A stretch of 64,000 bases of DNA from Megasphaera elsdenii (GTDB taxonomy: Bacteria; Bacillota; Negativicutes; Veillonellales; Megasphaeraceae). The first letter of the stretch is position 1. Each line of letters starts with the position of its first letter. Below are positions 26,869-34,480 of the stretch, piece by piece. Both the position numbers and the translations under genes were made by a program. The stretch lies in the NCBI RefSeq assembly GCF_020539865.1, contig NZ_JAJBQV010000005.1, positions 43,078-107,077 of the forward strand, given 5' to 3'. Under the pieces are notes generated by a model. The model did no database searches and was not told where the DNA came from. It saw only the letters and a program-made list of their open reading frames with translations.

Positions 26869-26893
26869 GGGCTCGCCACGTGCAAGCCCCTAC
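26869..26893. repeat. CACGTG-family hairpin, copy 5
   Basis: GGGCTCGCCACGTGCAAGCCC plus CTAC. A TAGTGGTTAGCAGTTAGGGG run (from 26831) lies between it and the terminator. Confidence 0.7.
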
Positions 26894-26896
26894 AAA

Positions 26897-28039
26897 CTAT
26901 CTTTCCCGCAAGAGCCGCAGGGCCATGACAGCCATAATGACTAAGAGGACTGTGACCAAGGTAAAGGAAGCGGAGAGGCTGAAGGCACGGCCGATGAAAC
27001 CTAAAACAGCCGGTGCCAAGAGGATACCGACGTAACCGATGGTGCTGACTGCGGCTACAGCATCGGCGACGGGCATTTCTTTCTGTGTCCCTAAAAGGGA
27101 GTAAAAAACAGGAACCGTATTGGCGCAGCCCATACCGATGAGGACATATGACGCGAACAGTAACGGGCCGCCGCTGATGAGCAAGATTCCCAAAAAGCCG
27201 ACAAAGGCAATGGGCAGGGAAAAGGCTAGGAGACGCCGCGCCCCGAGATGCATAGTCAGAGTATCACCAATCAGGCGGACCAAAAAGGCTGAAGCCGTAA
27301 ATAAGGTCAGACCCAAGCCGGATTGGGAAATATCGATGCCCTTTTCCGTCGTCATGAAAACGCCGCTCCAATCGTTGATAGAGCCTTCGACGAGGAAAGA
27401 TATGGTACAAATCAGCCCAATAAAGACAATGGTACCCTTCGGCCACACGAAATGGCTGCCGCCACGGCTTCCATTCCGCTCACTGTGAAGATGGGGCGAA
27501 AAGAAGAAGACACAGGCGGCAATCAGGACGGCACCGGCCAGGGCAACCCCTTGCCAGGGCAACTGAAACTGCAGCAGCATGGCGAAAAAGGCGGCGCCAG
27601 CAAAGTTTCCCAAGGACCACATAGCCTGCATGCCCGACATGAGGCGCTTGCGGACTTTTCGTTCAATGAAGATGCCATTGATGTTGACGACGACATCGAG
27701 CAGCCCCAGAGATGAACCGAGTAGGACGGCTACCAGCAGCGCCGCAGCGTAAGCTGGCACATAACAGAGGACGTTCAAGGCGACAGCAATGGCCAGGCCG
27801 GCAACGGTCAAGGACCGGCGGCAGCCTAAGCGTCCAGCAATAGAGCCGGCCAGCATCATCATAATCAGAGCCCCTAAGCCTACGGCCAGCAAGAGGAAGC
27901 CCAAATGGTCATCGGGAATCTGCAGTTTCCGTTTCAAGAAAGGAATAAGCGACGCCCATGACGTAAAGCCGAAGCCGCCAAGGAAGTAAAAAGCTTTGGC
28001 ACTGTAAATCTGCCAAAGGATATCTCGTTTATTCAGCAT
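26897..28039 (-). CDS. MFS transporter (12-helix)
   Basis: 380 residues with about twelve hydrophobic helices; the cytoplasmic loop GSIAGRLGCRRSLTVAG is the motif A equivalent. Overall pattern is like the FucP/YbjJ-type MFS proteins; substrate not inferable. The ATG at 28039 follows GAGGTGATAGAA; an in-frame GTG overlaps this site. A long structured leader with a terminator-like end and its own promoter precede the gene, suggesting ligand-dependent attenuation. Confidence 0.85.
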   Translation of the reverse strand: MLNKRDILWQIYSAKAFYFLGGFGFTSWASLIPFLKRKLQIPDDHLGFLLLAVGLGALIMMMLAGSIAGRLGCRRSLTVAGLAIAVALNVLCYVPAYAAALLVAVLLGSSLGLLDVVVNINGIFIERKVRKRLMSGMQAMWSLGNFAGAAFFAMLLQFQLPWQGVALAGAVLIAACVFFFSPHLHSERNGSRGGSHFVWPKGTIVFIGLICTISFLVEGSINDWSGVFMTTEKGIDISQSGLGLTLFTASAFLVRLIGDTLTMHLGARRLLAFSLPIAFVGFLGILLISGGPLLFASYVLIGMGCANTVPVFYSLLGTQKEMPVADAVAAVSTIGYVGILLAPAVLGFIGRAFSLSASFTLVTVLLVIMAVMALRLLRER

Positions 28040-28056
28040 TTCTATCACCTCACAAC

Positions 28057-28163
28057 AAAAAAGCCGGATAAGAAACCACCCAGGCCTGCACCTTTATCGA
28101 AGAACGTGTTTACGTACACGCCCTTCCTCCGCTACAGGGCTGAAGTGACATCTTATCCGGTTC
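28057..28163 (-). promoter_or_regulatory. Unidentified structured 5' leader (candidate riboswitch/attenuator)
   Basis: On the minus strand a closing stem CCGGATAAGA (28151-28160) / TCTTATCCGG encloses about 75 nt with at least two inner hairpins (GCCCT/AGGGC and CGTGT/ACACG) and is followed by T6. The 3' half of the closing stem is thus an intrinsic terminator. It lies 18 bp before the MFS start codon. I compared it by eye with TPP, FMN, cobalamin, lysine, M-box, ZTP, fluoride, guanidine, preQ1 and SAM classes and could not match it. Confidence 0.6.
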
Positions 28164-28200
28164 TATACCATACGAGTATAAGCCTCCGATGAGTTTCCTT

Positions 28201-28229
28201 ATTATAACATGAAAAGAAATTTTTCTCAA
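28201..28229 (-). promoter_or_regulatory. Promoter of the MFS gene and its leader
   Basis: Minus strand TTGAGA (28224-28229), 17-bp spacer, TATAAT (28201-28206); predicted start near 28194, giving a leader of about 155 nt. Confidence 0.75.
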
Positions 28230-28255
28230 GAAGCAGTAGGATCATCAAAAATTTC

Positions 28256-28284
28256 TTGACAGATTCCCAGCCAAGTGATAATAT
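28256..28284 (+). promoter_or_regulatory. Promoter of the SAM-I riboswitch-metQ unit
   Basis: Plus strand TTGACA (28256-28261), 17-bp spacer, TAATAT (28279-28284), about 25 bp upstream of the aptamer. Confidence 0.8.
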
Positions 28285-28309
28285 GTACACCAACAACAAA
28301 ACATTGTCT

Positions 28310-28404
28310 TTCATCAAGAGCAGTCGAGGGAATGGCCCGATGACGCTGCGGCAACCCCCTATCGGGATAGGTGCCAAGTCCAGCGGTATATACCGGCAGA
28401 TGAA
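28310..28404 (+). promoter_or_regulatory. SAM-I (S-box) riboswitch aptamer
   Basis: All conserved S-box blocks are present in order: P1 arm TTCATC, ATCAAGAG, GAGGGAATGGCCCGATGA, GCGGCAACC, GGTGCCAAGTCC, and the closing P1 arm GATGAA. High SAM should favour the terminator that follows and turn metQ off. Confidence 0.96.
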
Positions 28405-28418
28405 CGAATCGCAAATCG

Positions 28419-28449
28419 AGCCGTCATCTGTATGACGGCTTTTCTTTTT
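28419..28449 (+). terminator. Regulated terminator of the SAM-I riboswitch
   Basis: AGCCGTCAT / ATGACGGCT with loop CTGT, followed by a T-rich tract. It lies between the aptamer and the metQ ribosome-binding site. Confidence 0.9.
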
Positions 28450-28485
28450 GACCGGCAAGATTTTATCCAGAAAGGAAATGATTAC

Positions 28486-29310
28486 ATGAACGCAACAGTA
28501 AAAAAACTCTTTGCCGCCGTCCTCATCACGACGACATGCCTCTTTGCCGCCGGCTGCGGTTCGTCTTCCAATTCCGGTGCTTCCGGTGACAAAAAAGAAA
28601 TCAAGATGGGCGTCACTGCCGGTCCCCACGCTGAAGTCATGGAAGAAGTCGCAAAAGAAGCGGCTAAACAGGGCATTACCATCAAGGTTGTCGAATTCAA
28701 CGACTACGTCCAGCCGAACAAAGCCCTGGCCGAAGGCGATTTGGACATGAACTCCATGCAGCACCAGCCGTACATGGACAACGTCGTCAAGAAACAAGGC
28801 CTGAAGATTACGTCTATCGGCAAGACCATCATCCTGCCCATGGCCGTTTACTCGCACAAATATAAAGACATCAAAGATGTCGCCGATGGCGCCAAAGTCA
28901 CCATCCCGAACGACCCGACCAATGGGGCCCGCGCCTTGCTCCTGCTCCAGCAGGCTGGCTTGATTAAATTGAAGAACGGCAATTCCGTCGACGCTTCGGT
29001 TACGAACATCACAGAAAATCCCAAGAATCTCCAGTTCGTCGAACTTGATGCCGCTCAGATTCCCCGTTCCCTCGACGACACGGACCTGGCTTGCGTCAAC
29101 ACCAACTACGCTATCCCGGCCGGCTTGAATCCGCAGAAGGATTCGATCCTCGTCGAATCAAAAGATTCGCCGTATGCGAACGTCATGGCAGTCCGTCAGG
29201 GCGACGAAAACAACGAAACATATAAGAAAGTCTTAGAAATCTACCAGTCGGAACCGATCAAGAAATTCATCGAAGAACACTTCCAGGGAACTATCTTGCC
29301 GGCATTTTAA
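28486..29310 (+). CDS. metQ: Methionine ABC transporter binding lipoprotein
   Basis: 274-residue NlpA/MetQ-family lipoprotein with signal ending FAAGC (Cys24). The conserved features KMGVTAGPHAEVMEEV, NMNSMQHQPYMDN-like EGDLDMNSMQHQPYMD, and IPNDPTNGARALLLLQ are present. The start ATG is the one after AAAGGAAATGATTAC; the frame is open further upstream through the riboswitch terminator. No metN or metI lies next to it, and the other met transporter locus at 20898 is destroyed, so it must work with an ATPase/permease encoded elsewhere, if at all. SAM-I control supports a methionine role. Confidence 0.94.
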   Translation: MNATVKKLFAAVLITTTCLFAAGCGSSSNSGASGDKKEIKMGVTAGPHAEVMEEVAKEAAKQGITIKVVEFNDYVQPNKALAEGDLDMNSMQHQPYMDNVVKKQGLKITSIGKTIILPMAVYSHKYKDIKDVADGAKVTIPNDPTNGARALLLLQQAGLIKLKNGNSVDASVTNITENPKNLQFVELDAAQIPRSLDDTDLACVNTNYAIPAGLNPQKDSILVESKDSPYANVMAVRQGDENNETYKKVLEIYQSEPIKKFIEEHFQGTILPAF

Positions 29311-29323
29311 TGGCTCATGACTC

Positions 29324-29350
29324 GTAGGGGCCGCCCAAAGGGCGGCCCGC
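29324..29350. repeat. GTAGGGGC-family hairpin, copy 6
   Basis: GTAGGGGCCGCCC-AAA-GGGCGGCCCGCC; the CACGTG core is replaced by an uninterrupted longer stem. It is 12 bp from the terminator at 29363. Confidence 0.65.
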
Positions 29351-29362
29351 CTGATTCATCTC

Positions 29363-29396
29363 AAAAGGGCTTGTCGCACGTGCGACAAGCCCTTTA
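29363..29396. terminator. Terminator after metQ
   Basis: AAAGGGCTTGTCGCA / TGCGACAAGCCCTTT, a perfect 15-bp stem with almost no loop (CG). A TGGTATAAT extended -10 box (29401-29409) for the following gene begins right after it. Confidence 0.85.
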
Positions 29397-29451
29397 CTTA
29401 TGGTATAATAGGGGTTGTCCATCATATTCAGAAAGGAGACACTTTTTTATC

Positions 29452-30117
29452 ATGAAAGCCGTATTTGTCGATTTCGAGATGAACCCCATCAGCCGGAACC
29501 AGAAGGAAGCACGCCGCATCTGCAAGGGCGAAATCATCGAAATCGGTGCTGTCAAGATAGACGAAGACGGGAAAGAAATCTCGTCGTATAAAGAATATGT
29601 GCTGCCCGAATATACGACAGCCATGAACCAGACCTGTCAGGAACTGACAGGCATCACCATGGAAATGCTGGCCGGGAAGCCTCATTTCCGCCAGGCCTTC
29701 GACCATTTTCTGACCTGGTGCAACGAAGGTAGCCCCAATGCCTACGAAATGTTCGCCTGGAGCGAAAATGACTGGCGTCAGCTGGACTGCGAACTCCGCC
29801 TCAAGGAAATCGATGAACACGACGACCGCGTCCGCTGGATGCTCGACCACTGGCAGAATTTCCAACAGATTTACTGCAATCTCCTAGGCCTGGACAATGT
29901 CATTTCCCTGGACAAGGCCGTCAGCACCCTGGGCGAAACCTTCGACGGTCAGATGCACGACGCCCTCTGGGATGCCCGCAATACGTCCAAGCTCTATGTC
30001 TTATCGAAGAAGAAAGAAGAATTCCGCGACATCATGCAGCCTATCATCGACGCCACCAAGCCGGCAGAACCGCTGACGTTCTCCCTGGCCGACGCCTTCC
30101 GCGCTGCCCGCAAGTAA
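29452..30117 (+). CDS. DnaQ-like 3'-5' exonuclease (DEDDh)
   Basis: 221-residue DEDDh exonuclease resembling the KapD/ERI-1 group. Exo I is FVDFEMN, Exo II lies around AWSENDWRQLDCEL, and Exo III is MHDALWDARNT with the catalytic His and Asp. All four acidic residues and the His are present, so an active nuclease on RNA or DNA ends is expected. The ATG at 29452 is preceded by AAAGGAG at a rather long spacing (about 13). Sits between the metQ terminator and an AEC transporter gene 11 bp downstream. Confidence 0.85.
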   Translation: MKAVFVDFEMNPISRNQKEARRICKGEIIEIGAVKIDEDGKEISSYKEYVLPEYTTAMNQTCQELTGITMEMLAGKPHFRQAFDHFLTWCNEGSPNAYEMFAWSENDWRQLDCELRLKEIDEHDDRVRWMLDHWQNFQQIYCNLLGLDNVISLDKAVSTLGETFDGQMHDALWDARNTSKLYVLSKKKEEFRDIMQPIIDATKPAEPLTFSLADAFRAARK

Positions 30118-30128
30118 CGAGGACGGCT

Positions 30129-31106
30129 ATGGAAGATACGACGCTCCGGATGATTTATATTTTTACAGATATCATCCTGCCCATGATAGCCGGCTATGCC
30201 GCCAAACAACGTCGCTGGCTGACACCGGAACAGTCGAACTGGCTCATCCGCTTCAACATCATCGTCATCATGACCGCCCTGACCCTGCTCAGCTTCTGGG
30301 TCCTGCCCATGCGGACCGATTTACTGAGTCTGCCGTTCTTTGCCTTTTTCAACGGCCTCCTGCCCTTGGCGTTCGTCCTCTTACTGGGGCGGCAGCGCAA
30401 ATTCTCATCCTTTGTCGACCGCGGCAGCTATCTCATCGCCGCCATCCCGGCCAACACCGGGACGCTCGGCGGCCTGTGCAGTTACATCCTCTACGGGGAA
30501 ATGTCCTATGCCTACGTCCAGATTATCGGCGTATTCCAGAACTTGCTCATGTTCTTCGTCCTTTTCCCTATGGGATACTACTATCAGCACAGCGGGAAAG
30601 ACCATAACTTTTTCGTCTTTTTCAAAGATAATTGGAAATCCATCTTCATCAACTGGAACCAGCTGTCCGTCGTAGCCTTAGTCATCGGCACAGCCTTGCA
30701 TGCTGCCGGGATTCCCAGACCCGCTACGGGAACGACGATTTTCCAGGCCCTCATCCATGTCAGCGCCTGGGTAGCCCTCATTCCCGTCGGGTATCTCATT
30801 GATTTTTCCCATTTCAAGGACTACGCCCGGAAGACGTTAGACCTCATCCCGATAAAGATGATCCTGACGCCGTTGGCATCGTATGGCCTGGCTCTCTGCT
30901 TTACGTCAGACCCGGTCCTCCTTGGGACGATCATCATCGTCATGGGCACGCCTTGTGCCATCAATGCCTTGATTACAGAACGGCTCTACGATTTAAATGT
31001 CAATCTGGCCATGGCGCCTTTCATTACGACACAAATCCTCTATATCCTTATCCTCTATCCGGCATTTTATCTGCTCGTATCCTGGGGATATTTACCTTTT
31101 AAATAA
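30129..31106 (+). CDS. AEC-family (auxin efflux carrier-like) transporter
   Basis: 325 residues with about ten membrane helices and the family pattern of an N-terminal ILPMIAGYAAKQRRWL and a C-terminal TPCAINALITERLYDLNV. Bacterial members carry dicarboxylates such as malate or malonate, but substrate is unassigned. It begins 11 bp after the exonuclease gene and is followed 17 bp later by a lipoprotein gene; likely one operon. Confidence 0.85.
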   Translation: MEDTTLRMIYIFTDIILPMIAGYAAKQRRWLTPEQSNWLIRFNIIVIMTALTLLSFWVLPMRTDLLSLPFFAFFNGLLPLAFVLLLGRQRKFSSFVDRGSYLIAAIPANTGTLGGLCSYILYGEMSYAYVQIIGVFQNLLMFFVLFPMGYYYQHSGKDHNFFVFFKDNWKSIFINWNQLSVVALVIGTALHAAGIPRPATGTTIFQALIHVSAWVALIPVGYLIDFSHFKDYARKTLDLIPIKMILTPLASYGLALCFTSDPVLLGTIIIVMGTPCAINALITERLYDLNVNLAMAPFITTQILYILILYPAFYLLVSWGYLPFK

Positions 31107-31123
31107 CGCTTGCGAGGTGTATT

Positions 31124-31723
31124 ATGACTCATACCCGAATCCGTTCTCTCTTATTGGCCCTCTTCCTGGTCATCCTGACCTTTAGCCTGACCGCTTGTTA
31201 TACGATTACTTTGAAAGAAAAGCGCATCGACGGCATAGGCTCGTCCATTACGGTGAAACTTCCTGGGAATCCGCAAAAACTCGACTTCCCCGTCCCTGTC
31301 GACCCGCTTACACAGCGCTATTTCAAAGGCAGCCGCCTGTACGGCGAAATAGACAGCGGCCTGTATGTCGCCATCTATACCAACAGCATCGATACCCAGC
31401 AGATGTACGACGACCTGCACATCAGCCAGGGCCAGGCCATTAGCCAGCGCCTCAATAAGACGGCCGAAGCCGCAGCCGGCGCCGTATTGTCGAAAATCGA
31501 CGCGAAGAACGTTTCAGTCAGCCAGGACACGACGACGGTCAGCGGCCAGCACGCCGTCGTCCAGGACTTTACCTTCACGTACGAAGATAAGTCCATGCGC
31601 GCCCGCCTCATCGGCTTTGCCGACGGGCCAGCCACATGGATCGTCGTCGTAGCCTGTGATGGCAGCAAAGAAGATAAAGTAAAACTAGCCGATGAAGTGC
31701 TTGAATCTATCCAAATCAATTAA
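31124..31723 (+). CDS. Lipoprotein of unknown function
   Basis: 199 residues with lipoprotein signal ending SLTAC (Cys25). The mature domain looks like a single alpha/beta unit with the ending DEVLESIQIN; no known motif. SD GAGGTG precedes the ATG. Its stop overlaps the stop of the convergent Gx transporter gene by 3-4 bases, with no room for a terminator between them. Confidence 0.75.
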   Translation: MTHTRIRSLLLALFLVILTFSLTACYTITLKEKRIDGIGSSITVKLPGNPQKLDFPVPVDPLTQRYFKGSRLYGEIDSGLYVAIYTNSIDTQQMYDDLHISQGQAISQRLNKTAEAAAGAVLSKIDAKNVSVSQDTTTVSGQHAVVQDFTFTYEDKSMRARLIGFADGPATWIVVVACDGSKEDKVKLADEVLESIQIN

Positions 31724-32244
31724 TCTCCAGCTTGCATCCTGCGATAAATGGGCAATCTCTTCAAATGGCGCAACGTGAAGATGGCCGTAATGCCGATGAG
31801 GATGCCCGTTCCGGTACCGGCGACGGCTAGGAGCGGCAGATAGAGCATGATTTTGATATTTTCTACGACCAAGGAGGCCACGATGACCTGACCTAAGTTA
31901 TGGAAAATACCACCGGCTGTGCTGACGCCGATAATAGAGAATTTCCCGGTCTTCTGCAAGACCATCATAGCTGCCAAGCTGAAAGCAGCCCCGGAGACGC
32001 TGTACAGGAAAGCGTTGATGCCGCCGCCAAAGGCGGTAGCCAAGATGATGCGCACGAGCAGGATGAGGCAGACGTCGCGCTTGTGCGGCAGGGCATAGAG
32101 AGCGATGACGGTAATCAGATTGGCCAGCCCCAGTTTCGCTCCTGGCGCGATGAAGGGCACAGGCAGCATCCCTTCGACGATATATAAGACCAGGGACTGG
32201 GCGATGAACAAGCCCAGGATAATGATGTGGAATGTCTTTTTCAT
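31720..32244 (-). CDS. Gx transporter family protein (heptaprenyl diphosphate synthase component I-like)
   Basis: 174 residues, about five membrane helices, with PGAKLGLANLITVIALYALP and FGGGINAFLYSVSGAAFSL, characteristic of the Gx transporter / Hpre_diP_synt_I family. This looks like an S-component-type membrane protein; its biochemical role is unclear despite the old isoprenoid name. It follows the NusG domain II gene by 9 bp, a pairing common in Firmicutes, often beside ApbE or Rnf genes which are absent here. Confidence 0.85.
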   Translation of the reverse strand: MKKTFHIIILGLFIAQSLVLYIVEGMLPVPFIAPGAKLGLANLITVIALYALPHKRDVCLILLVRIILATAFGGGINAFLYSVSGAAFSLAAMMVLQKTGKFSIIGVSTAGGIFHNLGQVIVASLVVENIKIMLYLPLLAVAGTGTGILIGITAIFTLRHLKRLPIYRRMQAGD

Positions 32245-32253
32245 AAGCTACCT

Positions 32254-32652
32254 CTAATGGGCCGGAATGACATCGGGTTCGTCACTGCCGGCAGACTTCA
32301 CTTCGACTAACACCTTGTGCGGCAGGCAGACGACAGTCGCACCGGGTTTGCTGACAAAGCCTTCACTGATGCAGATTTTATCAGGACAATCGGCTTCAGT
32401 AATGCCGACGCTCTCGTCTTGGATGACGACCAGGTTGTGGCCTTTATCGGTATCAATAGAAATCGTATCGGTCCCATAGTGGCCTGACAAAGGTACTTCC
32501 TTGTAGACCTTGCCATCGACTTGGATGACAGCATACGTCCGGTCTAGCGACGCGTCATTGCCGGTCAGGTAAAAGATGCCTTCCGGGATGAAAGATAAGA
32601 CGAGCAACGTAATGATGAGGACAATGTCCCCTTTTTTAATAATATGTTTCAT
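32254..32652 (-). CDS. NusG domain II-containing membrane-anchored protein
   Basis: 132 residues: an N-terminal membrane helix (about 7-30) and an extracytoplasmic NusG-II-like beta domain with Cys pair context ITEADCPDKICISEGFVSKPGATVVCLPHK. This Cys pattern is diagnostic for the family. First gene of a two-gene unit with the Gx transporter. It is divergent from the TPR lipoprotein gene with only 33 bp between starts. Function unknown. Confidence 0.87.
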   Translation of the reverse strand: MKHIIKKGDIVLIITLLVLSFIPEGIFYLTGNDASLDRTYAVIQVDGKVYKEVPLSGHYGTDTISIDTDKGHNLVVIQDESVGITEADCPDKICISEGFVSKPGATVVCLPHKVLVEVKSAGSDEPDVIPAH

Positions 32653-32685
32653 AAGATTTCCATATTGACGAACAGGAGAATAAAT

Positions 32686-33336
32686 ATGCAGAACAAATAC
32701 TTGGTCATCCTGCTCCTGCTGGCGTTAGCTGCTGGAAGCAGCGGATGCGGCTCGCAGCCATCATCGTCTCAAACGGCACAAGCAGTACAAGAAGAGCAGG
32801 CTTCGACGGCACCGGTTATCCAAGCCGATTCGCAAACCTATAGTGACGAAGGCCTGAAAAAATACCAGGCTGGCGATTATGCCGGAGCCATCAGCGACTT
32901 CGACAAAGCCCTTTCTATGGACGCTCATAATTACCAGGCCTTGAGCAATAAAGGCGTCACCTTAGCCATGCGCGGCAACAGTACGGGCAGCAAAAACGAC
33001 GTCGCCCAAGGCATCGAGCTCATTGAAAAAGCGTTGAAAATAGCCCCGAAAGACGTCGCTTCGTTCTACAACCTGGCCTTGGCCTATAAAATAGACGGCC
33101 AATACGATAAAGCCCTGACGTATTTCAAGAACGTCATCGCCGCAGACCCGGGCAATACCTGGAGTTACTACGGTATCGCCACCATCTACGGCGACCTGGG
33201 CAAAGCCGACCAGGCTCTGCCCTATCTGAAACAGGCCATCGACCTGGGCGGCGAAGACGTCCGTCAGGCAGCCCGGACACAGAGCCATTTCGATAAAATC
33301 CGGAACAACAAACAGTTCCAGCAGATTGTCGGCTGA
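32686..33336 (+). CDS. TPR-repeat lipoprotein
   Basis: 216 residues; lipoprotein signal with Cys21 (GSSGC), a Ser/Gln/Ala-rich linker, then about four TPR motifs from residue 55 on (for example SDEGLKKYQAGDYAGAISDF and NLALAYKIDGQYDKALTYF). TPR scaffolds bind protein partners; no partner can be inferred. The ATG at 32686 follows CAGGAG. Its stop codon is directly adjacent to the convergent gmhA stop. Confidence 0.85.
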   Translation: MQNKYLVILLLLALAAGSSGCGSQPSSSQTAQAVQEEQASTAPVIQADSQTYSDEGLKKYQAGDYAGAISDFDKALSMDAHNYQALSNKGVTLAMRGNSTGSKNDVAQGIELIEKALKIAPKDVASFYNLALAYKIDGQYDKALTYFKNVIAADPGNTWSYYGIATIYGDLGKADQALPYLKQAIDLGGEDVRQAARTQSHFDKIRNNKQFQQIVG

Positions 33337-33894
33337 TTACATATCTTCTTCAGCGATTTCGCAGAGGATATGACCGATCATAATATGCATTTCCTGAGCC
33401 CGTGCCGTCACTTTTGCCGGTACAGACAGGCAGATATCACAGGCCTCCTTCATCTTACCGCCGCCATAGGCGGTCATGCCAATGACAGTGAGGCCTTTTT
33501 TGCGGGCTGCCTCGATGGCTTCCAAGACATTCTGGCTGTTGCCGGACGTAGAAATGCCGACCAGGATATCGCCCTTTTCACCTAAAGCCCGGACCTGACG
33601 GGCAAAGACCGTGTCGAAGCCGTAATCATTGCCGACAGCCGTCAAAATCGACGTATCGACAGTCAAAGCCAGAGCCGGGAACGGCCGCCGTTCTTTCTGG
33701 AAGCGGCCGACGATTTCTGCGGCTAAATGCTGAGAATCGGCAGCACTGCCGCCATTGCCACAAAACAGGATTTTGTGGCCCGAAGCCAGGGCCTCTTTGA
33801 ACAAGGCCCCGGCTTTTTCAATATCCGGAATCAAATCCATCGTCGCTTCGAGGACAGCGGCATGGTCTTTCATTCGTTGTGTGACAAGACTCAT
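33337..33894 (-). CDS. gmhA: Phosphoheptose isomerase (SIS domain)
   Basis: Cytosolic isomerase of D-sedoheptulose 7-phosphate, first step of ADP-heptose synthesis for the LPS core. The 185 residues show CGNGGSAADSQHLAAEIVGRF, TVDTSILTAVGND, GISTSGNSQNVLEAI and the C-terminal HIMIGHILCE. The gene supports an outer membrane with LPS, as in Negativicutes. It is 8 bp downstream of the carbonic anhydrase gene on the minus strand; no other heptose genes are nearby. Confidence 0.93.
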   Translation of the reverse strand: MSLVTQRMKDHAAVLEATMDLIPDIEKAGALFKEALASGHKILFCGNGGSAADSQHLAAEIVGRFQKERRPFPALALTVDTSILTAVGNDYGFDTVFARQVRALGEKGDILVGISTSGNSQNVLEAIEAARKKGLTVIGMTAYGGGKMKEACDICLSVPAKVTARAQEMHIMIGHILCEIAEEDM

Positions 33895-33902
33895 AATACC
33901 TC

Positions 33903-34469
33903 CTATTTCTGGCCTTCTCCATCGTCGACGACTCGGATTTCACCGGTGTGCGGATGGATGACCATACCATAAATTGTAAGGGATGAAGGCAAGTAGGGAT
34001 TGGCCCGCAGGCGGCGGACCGTATCACAGACGGACGCATCGATATCGGTAATGGGGTCGGCCCATTGTTCCAGCTTGGGCCGGACAGCAGCAATAGCCGC
34101 GTCAGAGACGCCTTCTTCTGCCATGTGACGGCACAGGCTGTCTGCCGTCGTCTTGAGCATGCCGCAGTCGTCATGGCCCATGACGATGATGTCGTGGACG
34201 TGCAGTTCATAGACGGCGACCATGAGACTGCCGATGACGCTGTCAAAATCTTCAAAGGCCGTATTGCCGGCGACCTTGATGAGTTTAGCTTCCCCCCGAA
34301 CGAGGCCCATAGCCGGTTCAAGGAAGCTCAAAAGGCGCGTATCCATGCAAGTCAGAACAGCCAGGTTGCGGCTGGGATACTTGCTGACCTCATCGAAGCC
34401 ACCTTGGGACAGGGATTGTTTAACGAAATGTTCATTGGCCTTCAATATCTGCCGTGTCAGTTCACTCAT
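33903..34469 (-). CDS. Beta-type carbonic anhydrase
   Basis: 188-residue zinc enzyme interconverting CO2 and bicarbonate. Zinc ligands Cys41, His99 and Cys102 and the Asp43-Arg45 dyad are visible in TCMDTR and GHDDCG. The ATG at 34469 follows AGGAGG; it starts 12 bp after the stop of the GltD-type gene. Probably supplies bicarbonate for carboxylations. Confidence 0.9.
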   Translation of the reverse strand: MSELTRQILKANEHFVKQSLSQGGFDEVSKYPSRNLAVLTCMDTRLLSFLEPAMGLVRGEAKLIKVAGNTAFEDFDSVIGSLMVAVYELHVHDIIVMGHDDCGMLKTTADSLCRHMAEEGVSDAAIAAVRPKLEQWADPITDIDASVCDTVRRLRANPYLPSSLTIYGMVIHPHTGEIRVVDDGEGQK

Positions 34470-34480
34470 AGCCGGCCTCC

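Noticed and set aside
28310-28404. Other riboswitch class for the metQ leader
   Set aside because: All SAM-I blocks are present in order; no need for another class.
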